A stretch of 64,000 nt of DNA from Asterella californica. Its lineage: Eukaryota; Streptophyta; Marchantiopsida; Marchantiales; Aytoniaceae. The translations under genes and the position numbers were made by a program. The notes beneath the pieces were generated by a model. That model was not told the DNA's origin, ran no database searches, and was given only the letters and a program-made list of their open reading frames with translations. The DNA is taken from the NCBI GenBank assembly GCA_036924285.1, contig JAYKYS010000014.1, positions 2,542,001 through 2,606,000 on the forward strand, given 5' to 3'. Positions 1-12,800 of the stretch are shown here, piece by piece (position 1 is the stretch's first letter; each line of letters begins with the position of its first letter).

Positions 1-691
1 TCTATGCGATGAAAATGGAGATCTGAGATTGTGCCAAAAACCTGTAAGCTGGGGCCTAGCTTGTCTTCTGATGAGTGACTTTCGAGTGACAAGCATCGAA
101 GTTTGAATTTCAGGTAGGAGCCGGTCCACGACACGACACCGTCTTCTTTGGTAGATAGATCTAGCTACCCAGAACCCCACGAGACTCCAAACAAGCTGTT
201 TGGAGTTCCCCTTGCAAAACCACGCAAGAAATTTGATCGCATGATGCAAAAAACTGACGTAAATCGATTCTCTGCGACTCAAACTCGCTCACCACATCCA
301 AACCAACAACCCAGTCCACATACAATCTTCTCCTATGTGTAGATGAAGACTCCCTGATCGCGTATGCACCACGAACGAAGAGCTTGGCTCACTGATCACG
401 AAAAACAATCCAACTTCAAGTTGCAGACGAATGAATCCAACTTCACGTCTCTGCGAGCTAATTTCACTCAGAACTCCCAAACCACTCGATGAAACTTCGT
501 ATCGTCTTCAATTTGCTGAAGAACTCGGCGTTCTGATCCCAATAGATCCAAGGACAGCAAGTTTGGACTCCGAGACGATCCGAACGGTCCAACTCGTCTT
601 CACAACTCACTGAAGCACTCCAAATCCTCTTTCTGCGTCTCAATTTCTCCTAGAACACACTCCTCGATCCGTCTCTTTTCGAACCGAGAAG
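1..691. other. No gene recognised; left flank of chromovirus relic
   Basis: Only short unrelated open frames occur here and none resembles a known protein. The recognisable reverse transcriptase of the element to the right begins abruptly near 692, and this stretch does not read as the upstream half of that domain. It is either foreign sequence joined to a truncated element or very decayed sequence. Confidence 0.4.
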
Positions 692-2917
692 ATGGACAAG
701 TTTGTCATCATTTACATCGACGACATCTTAATCTACTCCAAAACCTTGGAGTCGTAGACGAAGCAGCTAAGGGTGGTGTTGACGAAGCTGTAGGAGCATA
801 AACTGTTTGTCAACGTTGATAAGAGTGAGTTTGGTTTGGAATGCATTAACTTCTTGAGACATTTCATTAGTGCAGAAAGAGTCGATCCGGATATGCAGAA
901 GATGGATTGTGACTGTGACTTGGGAGCCTCCGACTACAGTGAAAGGGATGCGGTGATTCTTAAGATTGGCGCAGTTCTATCGCAAGTATGTGAAGGGGTT
1001 TTCAAGGATCACGGTCGCTGACGGACTCGACATGAAAAGACGCACAGGCAAGTTGGACCGAGGAGGTGAACGATGCATTCTAGATGATCAAATCCATTTT
1101 GTCGAATGCATCAGTTTTGAAGCTGCCAGAGTTTGACAAACCATTCGAGGTGCACACGACATGAGCGACTATACGATTGACGGAGTGTTGATGCAGGATG
1201 GAAAACTTGTAGCGTATGAAAGCAAGAAGTTATCTGGGACGGAGAGTCGATGACCGATTCACGAGAAAGAACTGTTTGTAGTGGTTCATTGCTTGAAGAA
1301 ATGACGGCATTACTTGAGACTTCACAAAACCAACCCAAGTGTATACTGATAATATTTCGCTCAAGTACTTTGAGACACAAGATCGGGTGACGCCAAAGCA
1401 ACTACGGTGGCATGATACCTTGGCACTCATGAATGTGAAATTAATCCACAAAGCGAGGAAGGACAATGTGGTCCTTGACGTCTTGAGTCGCAAGGAGGAA
1501 TATCTTTCATCGTCAACATAGATTTTGTAAGCTATGTATCCTAAGGAGTCAGACTTGGAGAGATGAATACGTGAAGGTTACATGGGCGATGATCAAGCGC
1601 AAGAGTACTTGGAATAGCTCAAACGAGGAGTGCACTTGCAGAACATGCAGCTGAGACATGACTTACTCATGTTCAAGCAAAGTCAGATTTATGTGGGACA
1701 AAGAAAACTTAGGACAAAACTGCTCAAAGAATGTCATGATGCGCTCTTATCGGACCATAAAGGAGAAAAATTCACTTTAGCAATGATAGCTAAAAAGTTT
1801 TATTGATCTCGCATGAAAGACGGTGTTGCACACTTTGTGAAAACATGCATAACTTGTCAAGCGAACCGCGTTTCTTATGAAAAGAAACAAAGGTTGCTTC
1901 ATCCTTTACCGATTCCAGCCACACCTTGAGAAAGCATTAGCATGGACTTCATTATATCTCTGCCTGACTCAATCGGATCTAATGCAATCATTGTGATAGT
2001 TGATCGGTTTACCAAATTAGCGAAGTTTATCCCGACCTTATATACCGCAACAGCGTTCATGACTACTCGGTTGTTCCTAGATACTTGATGATGTTCACAT
2101 GGATTATCTCGGAGTATAATTTCAGATCGAGACTCTAAGTTCACAAGTGCTTTTTGGAAACACTTGTTTCAAAAGTTCAGAACTAAGTTAAAACTCAGTA
2201 CCGCTTTTCATCCCAAAACGGATGGACAAACAGAACGAGTTAATTAGGTTTTGAACCAATACTTGAGGAACTATGTGAATGATGACCAAAGTGATTGGAT
2301 AGAGTGGTTCAGTCTTGAGGAGTATTGCTACAATTCCACGAAGCATTCATTAATCAATGAATCATCTTTCTTGCTAGCTTACGGACGTGAGCCAGAAAGG
2401 CCTCTTGACTTGACTCTTGCAAGGAGTTCTACATCGGCACGACCAAGAACACGACAAACATCAGCTGAAGAGTTGGTGGTGAAAATGCAGCGGCGTGAGG
2501 AGCAAGTGAAAAAGAACCTCAAGAAGACACATCAACGTTACACGAAGCAAGTAAATAAGCATCGACGACAAATGAAGTTTCAGGTGGAGAAAGAAGTATG
2601 GTTGAGTACGAAGAACTTCACCCTTCCGGTTGCATCCGACTTTTTATGTTTCTTTATTAAAGAAATACTTCAAGGATGATTTGCAGCCGAAGCGCAAACA
2701 GGTTCTCAGACCTCAACTTGATGTCGTGCAAGACGAAGCAGAATACGAGGTAGAGACTATTTTGCGATCACAGCGTAAATCTAACCGGATGCAGAACTTG
2801 GTCAAATGGCGTGGATACCATTTGAAGGAAGCAACTTGGGTGCCAGAGAAAGAGCTAACACATGCAAGTGAAGTATTGGATCTCTTCAAACGGCGACAAG
2901 GACAACAAGGGCGTTAG
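692..2917 (+). mobile_element. Decayed Ty3/gypsy chromovirus pol fragment
   Basis: Pieces of a chromovirus polyprotein appear in the expected order but broken by stops and frameshifts. The reverse transcriptase catalytic stretch (YIDDILIYSK) lies near 713-745. RNase H/connection remnants at 1140-1510 include TDNISLKYFETQ and an LSRKEEY end. The integrase zinc region is near 1740-1870 (H...H then CITCQ), followed by the catalytic core with MDFIISLPDS and DRFTKLAKF near 1940-2030. A late integrase part is open at 2251-2679 and a chromodomain at 2630-2917 (LVKWRGYHLKEATWVPE). Gag, protease and the first half of the reverse transcriptase are missing, so the copy is 5'-truncated. Chromodomains of this kind direct chromovirus integration to heterochromatin. 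With at least eight disruptions it cannot encode a working polyprotein. Confidence 0.9.
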
Positions 2918-3632
2918 CAAGATGAGGACATCTCCTTCCAAAGGAGTGAAGGAGGAGTGAAGGAACAACGAATCATACGAGTAGCAACTTGATACGACTT
3001 GGGCCGATGGACTTTGTAGCTTTATCTTGTATTTTGTAGAAATAAAGATTTTGTTTCTTTTTGTTTCTTCTAAGTGTATTGGTAATGCATTACTATGACT
3101 AGTTATGATCAGATGCTTAGGATGTTGTCAAGAGGAGCACACTCAAAGGAAGTGAGCTGGTTTGGATAAGCTTCTAAATCAAGACTTAGGTTTGTCGTAG
3201 TGTTGGTAAAGCAAGTATGAACTTTTATACTTGTCTTGGGGCTCGGGGTGATCTTACGTTGCATTTTTTAACTGCAAAATAAACTTAGTCGCGCGTCTAA
3301 GTCAAATCAGGTTGCGACCAGGAAGTGAGTTTCGAGAGACCTCGTAAGCAGGTGTGAATACTTATAAGTTAGCAAGTTATAATCTTAAGTAGAATGTTTA
3401 GAAATTGTCAACTAGTTTTGTTTAGAGTGGCCAAAAAGGTTTGGCTTCTCCAAGACTAGTTGGAATTTTCTAAGTGTTCTAGCGATAACTTAAGATTCAA
3501 GCCAAGAAGAGAATTGCGGGTTAGCTACCAGAATGCAATTCTAGCGTCAAGGGGTTGGCTATCCATTTTGAACTTGGTGTTAGCTTAATGATCATTGTTG
3601 ATGAAGGCATCAATCTCCAAAGTGGGGGTGAA
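2918..3632. other. Non-coding 3' spacer of chromovirus
   Basis: There is no open frame of note after the chromodomain. The stretch is plausibly the 3' untranslated part of the chromovirus. It ends in a purine-rich run (agtgggggtgaa, 3621-3632) that looks like a polypurine tract just before a possible LTR. Confidence 0.4.
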
Positions 3633-4682
3633 TGTCGTGATCCTCAATCTCAAGGTCATGCGCAGATGCGAACGATAAAATCTTAATGGACTTGTGCTAG
3701 GTTGTGAACGCTACGAGTATGACTGAACAGCTTGACCGGAAAGTCAAGATCAGATGAACCCTAAGTGGTTCTCTGAACCAAGGTTGGAACATTGGGTTCA
3801 GACATAAGGGCCTACTCCAAGATGATCCCAGACGAACGCTGACCTAAGGAGGCAAGTCTAAAAACAGATCGAAACATAAGTCTGAGACGTGAGTCCAAGA
3901 CACGGGACCGAGACGTAAGTCCGAGACACAAACAAACTGTGGATCGGACATTGGTCCGAACCATAGGGTTCGAGTCCGGGTCTGGACCACAGGTTTTCAG
4001 AAAACGGTTAAGTGTTGGAGCTCTAGTGACATTTTAGGTCGTGCATAGAGCTCCACGTAAGATCTCGGGGCGAGTAAAGTATCATTTGAAAGGTCCCAAC
4101 GAGAGCTTTCCAGTGATATGCAGAACTCCTCAAACTGATCTTTGAGCTGAGAATTATGGCCGATCTCGTGATCAGGTTGTGGTATAATTTTCAGGGACCA
4201 AAGAGGCAGACGGGACCACGGATCCGCATAAGTATATATGAGGAGGGCTTGATGCTTGGGTGGATCAAGACGAGTCATCCGATCCTAGAGTTCGACGGAT
4301 GGACTCTAGGGGCATGAGGTGATGGCTAGACCGGTCTAGACTTGGACGTCTGGACTTAGGAACGATGTAAGGACTGGAGCAAGACTAGGGAACGAGTCGG
4401 CGGGTTAGACCACCGTTCGGGAGCCTAAACCCAGACGGACATCACGGACGGTTGGGCCATTAGGTGTGCTAGAGGTACTGTTTATGACCCTGGACTTTAT
4501 GAGAAGTCCGTCCCAAGTCATCTTATGACTTGCTCATGTTTTGAGACCGACTTAGGCGGGTCTAGGTCGGGACTTAGGGATTGCTGAGCTTGATGATTAG
4601 GGAGACGATCCGGCTCCGATCTGGTCCAAACAGAGTTAAGATAAGTGGTGCATGGACCCTAACTTGTGTTTGTAGTTTACAG
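3633..4682 (+). repeat. Possible 3' LTR of the chromovirus
   Basis: The stretch starts with tgtcgtgatc directly after the polypurine-like run and could end at the aca near 4682. It is non-coding and contains repeated gagacgtaagtccgagac-like motifs around 3840-3930. No 5' LTR is in the window for comparison, so both ends are inferred from position and the TG...CA rule only. Confidence 0.3.
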
Positions 4683-4789
4683 GTTAGCGGTGTGAGTTTC
4701 GTGACCTACTGAGCAAGAGCTTCTGCCTGGCTCAACAAGGCGATAGGTGCGCGAAAGATTCACACGAGAAATTATATATCCATTTGTGT

Positions 4790-5360
4790 AAATCTTCATG
4801 CACTAAATCTTAAATTTATAATCGTGGACCTTGGAGAACTAAATCATAAACCATGAAAAACCCAAATGTCGATTTTCTAAGAACATTAGAAAAGCTTCAT
4901 TCATTGGATTTTTTCTAGATCCCCTTACCATGGGGATTTTTGAAGAAACTAAATCCTAAACCTTGGAGAAACTAAGTATCGATTTTCCAAGCACAGTATG
5001 AAAGCACGTGATCTTAATAAAATTAAATATTAAACTCTTGAGAAATGAAGTGCATAATTTCTTATGACCTTGGGAAAACAGCCTCATTAAAATACCAAAT
5101 ATCAGTTCATGTACCTTCTTGCTCACTATTGCTGATTATGGAGAAACTAAGTGATGATTCTCCAAAAACTTAATGAGAATAACAATCATTAAATCTTAAA
5201 ATTTTCCTCTAAGAGACCGTGAAGAAACTAAATCCTAAACTTGAAGAAACTATGTATCAATTTCTAAAAACTTTATGAAAGTAGTCGAGGATATTAAAAA
5301 ACGTATCCTAGACTCTTGGAAATAAGTGTCAATTTTCCAAAAATCGTAGCGAAGTAGCAG
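4790..5360 (+). repeat. Diverged repeats with an aaactaaatcctaaac core
   Basis: A core resembling 'gaaactaaatcctaaac...ttggagaaact', followed by 'gtatcgattttccaa', returns at least four times (near 4830, 4945, 5130-5160, 5225-5260 and 5310-5340) at irregular spacing. The copies are AT-rich and diverged. The origin is unknown; it could be an old tandem array. Confidence 0.5.
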
Positions 5361-6248
5361 CACACAAAAACTAACTTACTTGAGGTGCAACTTAACCTCA
5401 AGCTTAGCTTACCCGAGCCATAGCTTACTTGCAACGGAGGTTATCAAGCAACGGACTAGCTTGCTTGATATCGTCGTACATAGACATTTTTCACTCAAAA
5501 CCATCCTAACACAACAACGTGAAAATGAATCTTTTCAAGACTTCTTGCTGCCAAATTTTTTCATATATGCTCTTGCAAATTTTTACGTTTATCTATGCTA
5601 TTTTAGATTTATAAGTTAATTTGAAAATATTTGAAAATATATCATATTTTTCGAATTATATAAAGTTGAAAATATCTGAAATGATTATTCTGATTAAGAA
5701 ATTAGCTTAAACTAATGCCTAATTTGAGATTTAATTTGACTTAAGAGTTTGATTAAGTGTGATTAAGTAACTCATTACAATATGTACCACTCTACACATG
5801 TTATATAATCCATACATAAAGTGTTATGGACTGACTAGATAATAATTTTTTATGCTAATTTTACAATAGTGTTATGAGGATTATGCATTTCATGCAGTGG
5901 AAAACAATCTCTGCTTTAGAAGACGACAAAACGTTATCACATTTTTTGTATTTTTTGGGTCTTCTGAACCCTGCAGAACTAGCTGTTAGCTATACAAATG
6001 AGTAACAAAAATTATTACTTTTTGGAACATAAAGTTCATTCAAATCTGTTAACTCTGACACGCAAAAAATGTAGAACGTAGTTTGGCCACGATCCACCAT
6101 GAAGTGGATCTTTAATCGCAGTCGGTGCTGTTAGTTACCGTAGATAACAACTTTACGTTTATATGCAACGTGAAGAGTTTGCGATACGCTATGGTTGGCG
6201 CTTTGTACCTCACTGCTGATGTGTAGTAGGAGTAATGGCTCCATCACA
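5361..6248. other. AT-rich intergenic stretch
   Basis: I see no gene or structured element here. A 79-codon open frame at 5380-5619 has no recognisable features and is probably chance. Confidence 0.5.
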
Positions 6249-7694
6249 CATAGTTTTTCACTGCTAGTTTATTGAACTTTATTAGTTTTTTCTTCGATTC
6301 CGAAGTAGATTTGCAGGTTTGGAATACAAAGGTTTTTCACTTCACAAACTTGAGAAAGATGTTATGGTAGGAACCATGGTCCAGGTTTTATGGGACTGAA
6401 TAAAACATTTTCATTTTTTTTCTTTGTCATAGAAGTCAACAAGAATATGACATGTGTCAAACATAGAAAATATATTGCTTTTCAAAATAAGTAATTTTGT
6501 ATATTTAACTCTTATTTAAAAAATGTTAATAAATAATATGACAAATGTCAGAATAGAAAAAAAACTCTTAAAAAACCTTAAGAGGGTACCCAAGAAGACC
6601 CTTAAGGAATCTGTTAATTTTTAGAATATTTTGTACTCCAGTTTAATGGACACCCAATAAATGATATGTGCGATTGTTGGTCTTATTATTATCTTATTAT
6701 CTTATTATTCTGCCCCACGGTCTTGTACAAATAGGAAAAAATTGACAAAAATTTTAAAATACCACACGCGGAAGACTCCACGGCCTTGTACAGTGAAGAA
6801 AGGGGCTGTAATGTAAATTTAAATACATGTCTTACAGGGGTGTAGTGAAAGACGGAAGTACAGCGGAAGGAAAAATATCAAGACTTGGTTAAAGGACAAA
6901 TTTAAATGTCTAAATTTATATATCTAAAATTAAATAACTATATTTATAAAACTAAATTTAAACATGTCTTACGATCACGAAACACATGGACTCCCGAAAG
7001 CAAGAGAACCCATAAGTGAAATTATTGTATCTGGAACTAACCGACTATAACTCTCATTCTTTTTACGGATGAAATCTATATTTGAGGCATTATTTAGGAA
7101 CTAATCCTTCCTAACAGGAGGATTAGCTCATAAATAACACCTCATGTACACTTCTGAAGTGTACATGAGGTGAATATACAGCCTCACCTGATACTGTATG
7201 AAAAAGACCATGGGCGGCTGGACCCTAAGGGCTCATCTACACATAGCTTATTTCAACTAGGCTTTTTCTCTTAAGCTAGGGTCGGTAATAAAAAGTTTTA
7301 TTGCATCTATCAGTTCATAAATTCCCAATAACTTAGAGTAGAGAATATTAAAAAAGTTAGTGCATTCATAACGGGTTCTCTTGGGTACATTATTAAGGTG
7401 TTCTAAGAAGATTTTGTTTTCTGTGTTGACACATGTTCCTTTATTTGTGTTAAAGAACAATAAATATAGAAAATTATATTTGTAAGAGCGGTTTGTCTTC
7501 TTTGTTGATACATGTCATATTTATGTTTATGTTTATTAATTAAATAAAAAATACAATTTTTTCCCATAATACCTAGACCATGGTTCCGGTCACAACATTT
7601 TATCCCACGTTTGTGGAGTGAAAAACCTTTATGTTCCAAACGGCAAATCTGCTTCGGATTCAAAGAAAAACTAATAAACTAGTGACAAACTATG
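6249..7694. mobile_element. Non-autonomous DNA element with long terminal inverted repeats
   Basis: About 150 bp at 6249-6402 returns in inverted orientation at about 7561-7694. Matching landmarks are 'catagttt...cac..tagttt' at the tips, then 'ttattagttttt', 'gatttgca', 'aggtttttcact' and 'ggaaccatggtcc'. Identity is roughly 80 percent by eye with small indels. The 1.16-kb interior has no transposase. It carries dyads at 7086-7141 and 7138-7172. Long TIRs on a small non-coding body suggest a non-autonomous, possibly Mutator-type, DNA transposon. I could not find a convincing target-site duplication. Confidence 0.65.
7138..7172. repeat. Perfect 17-bp inverted repeat
   Basis: The arm cacctcatgtacacttc (7138-7154) is followed by one base and then its exact reverse complement (7156-7172). 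It overlaps a second, imperfect dyad at 7086-7141 whose arms contain ctaatcctt and aggattag. A sister palindrome with a closely related core is at 15377-15408. Confidence 0.85.
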
Positions 7695-9806
7695 GAGACT
7701 GGGCACTAAATTGTAGATGCTTGATGGAAAAGCACACCGAAGCTTTGTCTGAATCAGTGGAATTCGGCCCCTGGTGACCTCCACTACTGGTGTTCTCAGA
7801 GAATAATAGCACTGACCATCTTTTCATGTTCCACTTTCATCCGCTCCCTCGTATATCCATCTTGTATTCGGGTCATACCTCCACCTTCGTTGAGTTAACG
7901 TTGTGACCACTCAAATCGGGCGAACCTTGCACCGAAACAACTCAACTTGAAGCTTGCAACCGCTTCGAGGGGGAATGTTGGAGAGATACGTCAATTAGTT
8001 AGAATCCAGTCAATAATTCAAACGTGTACTATTGACCAGTGTGAGGGAATTAATCACTCCCAAGATATAAGACAGCGCGTAACTCGCATAGCGCACACTC
8101 CGTGAGCGAAGGGTTGAGTGCGCGAATTGGGTGGCCGCAACGGTATTCACGTCCTGGTTACCGCCCATCTCGAGAGGGAGGGAGAACTCTTGGGCGCGGG
8201 GAGAAAGGTTGTACCGTGTACGTACATGAAGCGGAAGGTCCCGGCGCGGGTGCTTTCCCGGATATAAGACAGAACAGCGTGGAACATCCGTGAAAACTCC
8301 CGCTTTTCTCCTTCCGGGTATGTTTTGAACACATTTTCTTTCAGTGTGCCTTTGCAAGGGTTCCTGTGCCTTACAAGACCGTAAGAATATGCATGCCTCA
8401 AAATTTTCGTCCATGTTGGAACTAAAGCTAAGACTACGGAAGAATGTTTTACAAGAAGAGGGCAGCCGAAGGCGATTGTTGCAGTCGGGCACGAGATAGG
8501 CTGTGGAACGAAAGCTGTACTGCATCTTCTGTTCTGCTGTGTAGAAGCCTGGCCCACGAATCGAACGATTTATCGGGAGGATCTGAGGCGGAGACGGACT
8601 GGGAAGTGAGCTCTGTCGCTTCTTTGTACAGTAGCACTTCTTTTCGGGCCCTCGGGCAAGTCATCGGAGTTGGGTACTCGAGTAAAGCAGGGGAGAAGAG
8701 GAGAGGAGTTCTGTCTACAGGTGTTAGTTTTCTCGTGGCATTAGCTGCAGGAAGGGAATTGAGGTGTGGTGAAATCGCAGCTGGAGCATTAACGGAGGAA
8801 GATGCAGAGAATGTTGTGCTTTTCCGTTTTGGCGGTCTTAGTCCTCCGCATGCCCATTTGCCAGCAGAGCGGAGTGGCAGGTAGTGCCTCGGATCACAGG
8901 TACAACGAGGGTGATGAAGTTCCTGTACATGCTAACAAAGTCGGCCGTTTCAAGAATCCGAGCTTGGTGCCGTTGTCCATTTCTTCTCTGCCCCAGACCT
9001 GTTCGTGAATGTCAGTTTATTGAGATGCATTGCCTTGGTTGTTGGCGGCAAACTGTGAGCGCGAGTTGAGCCTGTTACGTCTTCGCTCCCAGATGTATCT
9101 ATCTCGTTATCTGCCGACGTAAGAATTTTTGTCTTTGGAGGGATTCTCCATTGCGTTCTACTGGAGGTCGCCATCTTGCCTAATTTGAACTAACTCGTTC
9201 CCAGATTTTGAGTTAAACGTGATGCTACTCTCAACATTTATATAAATCGACACTATCACATGATTTATTACGAAAATGAAGGGGATGGTGATTCTCCATG
9301 GGCCACAGTGGGTTATCCTGGTGAGCAGTTTGATCGAGTAAGACAGCCAGAATTTTGTTGCGGACAACGACACAAAAAACCACCACATCCGGCAGTGTGT
9401 CCCTCCTGTACCTCAGCTTCAGAAATGGGGAATTCCGATCAATCAACGGACGGCCTGCACTTCGGCCTTTCGGAGAAGGCAGTGTCTAACTCTTGTACCT
9501 CAGCTTCAGAAATGGAGAATTCAGGACGATCAACGCTGGGCCTGGAGTTCGGGCCTTCAGAGAATGACTGTCTGCACAAGTGCCTCTCGGATTTAGTTCT
9601 TCTTGATCTGGTACGAGTTTCACATGCTCAACGCATTCACTTGTCTGCGACTGATTCAGACCTGGTACTCTTGACTCCCTTTTAACGTTGTAAAGTTATG
9701 CAAACCAAATCATGTGACTGGTGAATGAACAGTTGTTTTATGCCAGGCTTCAAAGGCGGGGCTTCTGCATTCGCTCTCTTCATATCTTTCATGTGTGGCT
9801 GCCACG
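7695..9806. other. Upstream region of the 9.8-kb gene, no certain gene
   Basis: Several overlapping open frames on both strands (for example 8444-8884 plus, 8010-8525 minus, 9260-9685 plus) reflect locally higher GC. None has a recognisable domain. The region may hold the promoter, 5' leader or unrecognised upstream exons of the gene starting at 9807. I see no canonical promoter that I would call. Confidence 0.35.
9404..9577 (+). repeat. Two tandem copies of an 87-bp unit
   Basis: A unit starting tcctgtacctcagcttcaga at 9404 recurs at 9491 as tcttgtacctcagcttcaga. The period is 87 bp (29 codons). Both copies stay open in the plus frame running 9260-9685, giving two peptide repeats beginning CTSASEM. 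A frame-preserving duplication hints at coding, but the frame has no recognised product. Confidence 0.75.
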
Positions 9807-12800
9807 ATGTCTGCATCTACCGAGGACTTATCATTACTGGCGCATGTGGGGAACTCGAAAGTTCGTTTAACAAATGTAGAAGTGATCGAATTACACGAAG
9901 TGCTCGTCCAGGAGCTTCACAAGCATACAGAGTTTCTCACGAGACCGCAGTCTACAGTGTACACCTACAGTAAGGCAGAAGGGGACAAGGAGGATGAGAT
10001 TCTGTCGAGGAGTCTGTATCTCGAAGTTCTATCTGAAACACTACGCTGTTGCATCAGAGTCTTACCTCTCGTGGACTGCTTCGACACAAGCGTGAGTTTA
10101 AGCGGTGCGGCATTGCTACATTCCCTGATGCAGCAGATATGCTCGCCGACCAGGCTTTTTGACGTTCTTAGTAGGTTGTCGAACGACAGTAAATGCCGGG
10201 AACAGCGGATGCGTCGAGCCAGTACTACTTGGCGAGGAGTACAGGACTGCGGGGCCAGAAGCGAACTCTTAGTCAGCAAAGAGATATTCAGGCTTTTCTC
10301 CCCACAGAGTGACACTGTTGATGCCGTCAACGCCGATTCTCGTCTTGAAAGGGAAACGCAACATCAGAAGGACGTTTTCTTGGCGATATTGGAGGTAACT
10401 AGGGCAACATCAAATGTACACAAGCTAATTCTGCAAAACACGCTGGAAATATACTACTTCTCACGTCATTACCGTTTTCCTTTTGTTAGCTTTGAAACAG
10501 GTCCAATACTCGCTTTATAATGTGGACTACTTGTTCATGCAGGTCTACATGGATGAGTTACTTCTTTCCCCAGATTTAGGAGCTCGGTTTCTCAGCTTTC
10601 AGGATGAGGCGCGCTTGTTTCTCAATCAGGAACATCTTATGTCATCGTTTGCTAGGCATATGGAAGTATCACTCGAGGCAGCGTTTGTCCATGCTCTGCT
10701 TTCTTGCTCAACGAAAATGCCGATGCACAGTACCAGAGTTAATGCGCCTGGTGACAAATCGCCTGTATGCAATCTAAGCTTGCCTGCTAGTCTTCTTTTA
10801 CTCCAAACGCTGGCAGACGAGAATGTTCCAACAATGTACATAACACACATAGTCGAGTTGGTTGTTAGAGTGCTTGATAACAGAACACCTCTGGACTTGG
10901 GTCAAGTGTCTGGGACTGCGAATTTGGTCGGACCTGAGGATTGCAGCTACTGGTCCGGGGGAGTAGATTGGTCCTACTGTGTGAAAAGAGTTTCCACCAA
11001 GAGCGACGACCCAAGGGACTGGATTCTCAGACCCAAATGTCTTCCATTGTTAACCTCACTACATTTTGCGTCGACTACTTTCGAGCAAGCGATGCTGATG
11101 TATAAGAAATTCTCCACACCCGGGTACTCGGGCGCTGGTGGAGAAAATGGTGGCCAATATGTCTGCCAGAGTGCAGATAATGTGATCGTAAGGTCTTGTG
11201 TCAGCAAGTACGGGCCTCTTTTAGACATGTTCTGCAGTAAACCTCAGCTAGAGGTGGGAGCATTGTTTGCTCAAATAGAACGGTTTGGTACTGAGATGCT
11301 TTATCACGACAAAGCCATATTTGAAACTGGTTCTGCAGACGATGTTTCGTATAGCGATATCTACCTCGAAATTCTGGAAAGCTGTGTGTGCTACAACAGT
11401 CAGTCATATGAAGTAGGAACTCGCCAAGGGACAAATCACTTCTACCGTATGGAGGAGAAAGGAGATGGTGACGGAGCTTCTTATTTGGTATCAGCTGTTC
11501 TGCAGTTGGGAATTAGTGCAGTGAAGTGTATCACTAGAGAGATTGGAAAGGTGCTGGGGTTTCCTTCTGATGTTCTTTCTCAGAGACCAAGGGGACATTC
11601 AAGTCTAACACCAACTTTGGAGGACGATGCGGACAGGATTTTAGAGTTTGTGAGTCTGTATCTGAGCTCATTTCTTCCTTGTGACGGCCAAGCCCGCGCC
11701 GAGCCCGACGAGAGGCAATCAAAACAAGAAACGGACGGCCACCTTATAACAGATGTGGTTTCCATTGGTCGCAGATCTCTGATCAGGTCTGTAGGAAAGG
11801 CGATCCTGTTTTTCACGAACGTCTTTTGCAGTAACGTTCAGAATGGAGCACCAGACGAACTAGTTGAGGATTACTTTCATTTACTGGAATCATTGGTGGC
11901 CTTGTTACTCGTTGTTGATGGGAGCAAGAGTTTAACGGCATGTTCTGAGAGTCACTTGATTCATGCTCAGCCAAGTGCTTTCCACAATGAAATTAAAGTC
12001 TCCGTCGACAACTCCAGCGTAGAGAAGAATAATCCCGATAAGAGCTCCTTTTCTTGGTTAGAAGCGATGGTCCTTCTCTTGCAGAACATGCTGCGGGAGT
12101 TGTCAGCACACCAGGTACAGTTGAGTCAGATTTTTCATCCTGATCGCTGAAAGTAAGATGTTTGATTTCAGTTCAGAACCTCGGGACAGTTGTGTGGCTT
12201 GCGACACCATTTGTCAGCGTATACCAAAACTAGAGCAACACCAGCACATGGTGACATTTAACTCTAGTTCTTTTAGCCTCGTGCGCAAATCGCGAAGGTT
12301 GTACTGCTTCACCTCATTTCCTCCTTGTGAAGTCTATGTTAAAACCTAACAACGTTCTTGACATTGTCTCGCGCAGAGTCCCCTGCCGGAGTTCTTTTTG
12401 GACTTCGTACTCGAGCAGATCTCCAGGGACGATGGTTTGAATATGGTTACTATGGCATTCAGCGGCTCTCTGGAGCAGTCTCTAGTTGGCCGGGACTGTC
12501 ATCAAACTCTCACCTTGAATGTTGGATCATTCCAGTCGAGAGGTCTGATTATCCAAATTCTGCAATTAGCTCTGCAAAAGCCCAACAGAACATCTTCTTT
12601 TTCAACTCTCATAGGGTACATAACCAGTATACTGGAAAATCTTCTGCCGATAACAGCGACACTCTGCTTACATGAAGTTGCTGAGTCCCTCTCCTGCTAT
12701 GAACATATCGCCTCAACTTTTACCCTCGCGTGCCAGTTCGCAGTTTCTGAGCAGTTGATGGTTATCAGGAATGGCCGCGAATCTTGGTTACTGCCCATAA

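Noticed and set aside
8010..8884. Overlapping 136-171-codon open frames on both strands
   Set aside because: They overlap each other in opposite directions, sit in a locally GC-richer stretch and show no domain, signal or splice link.
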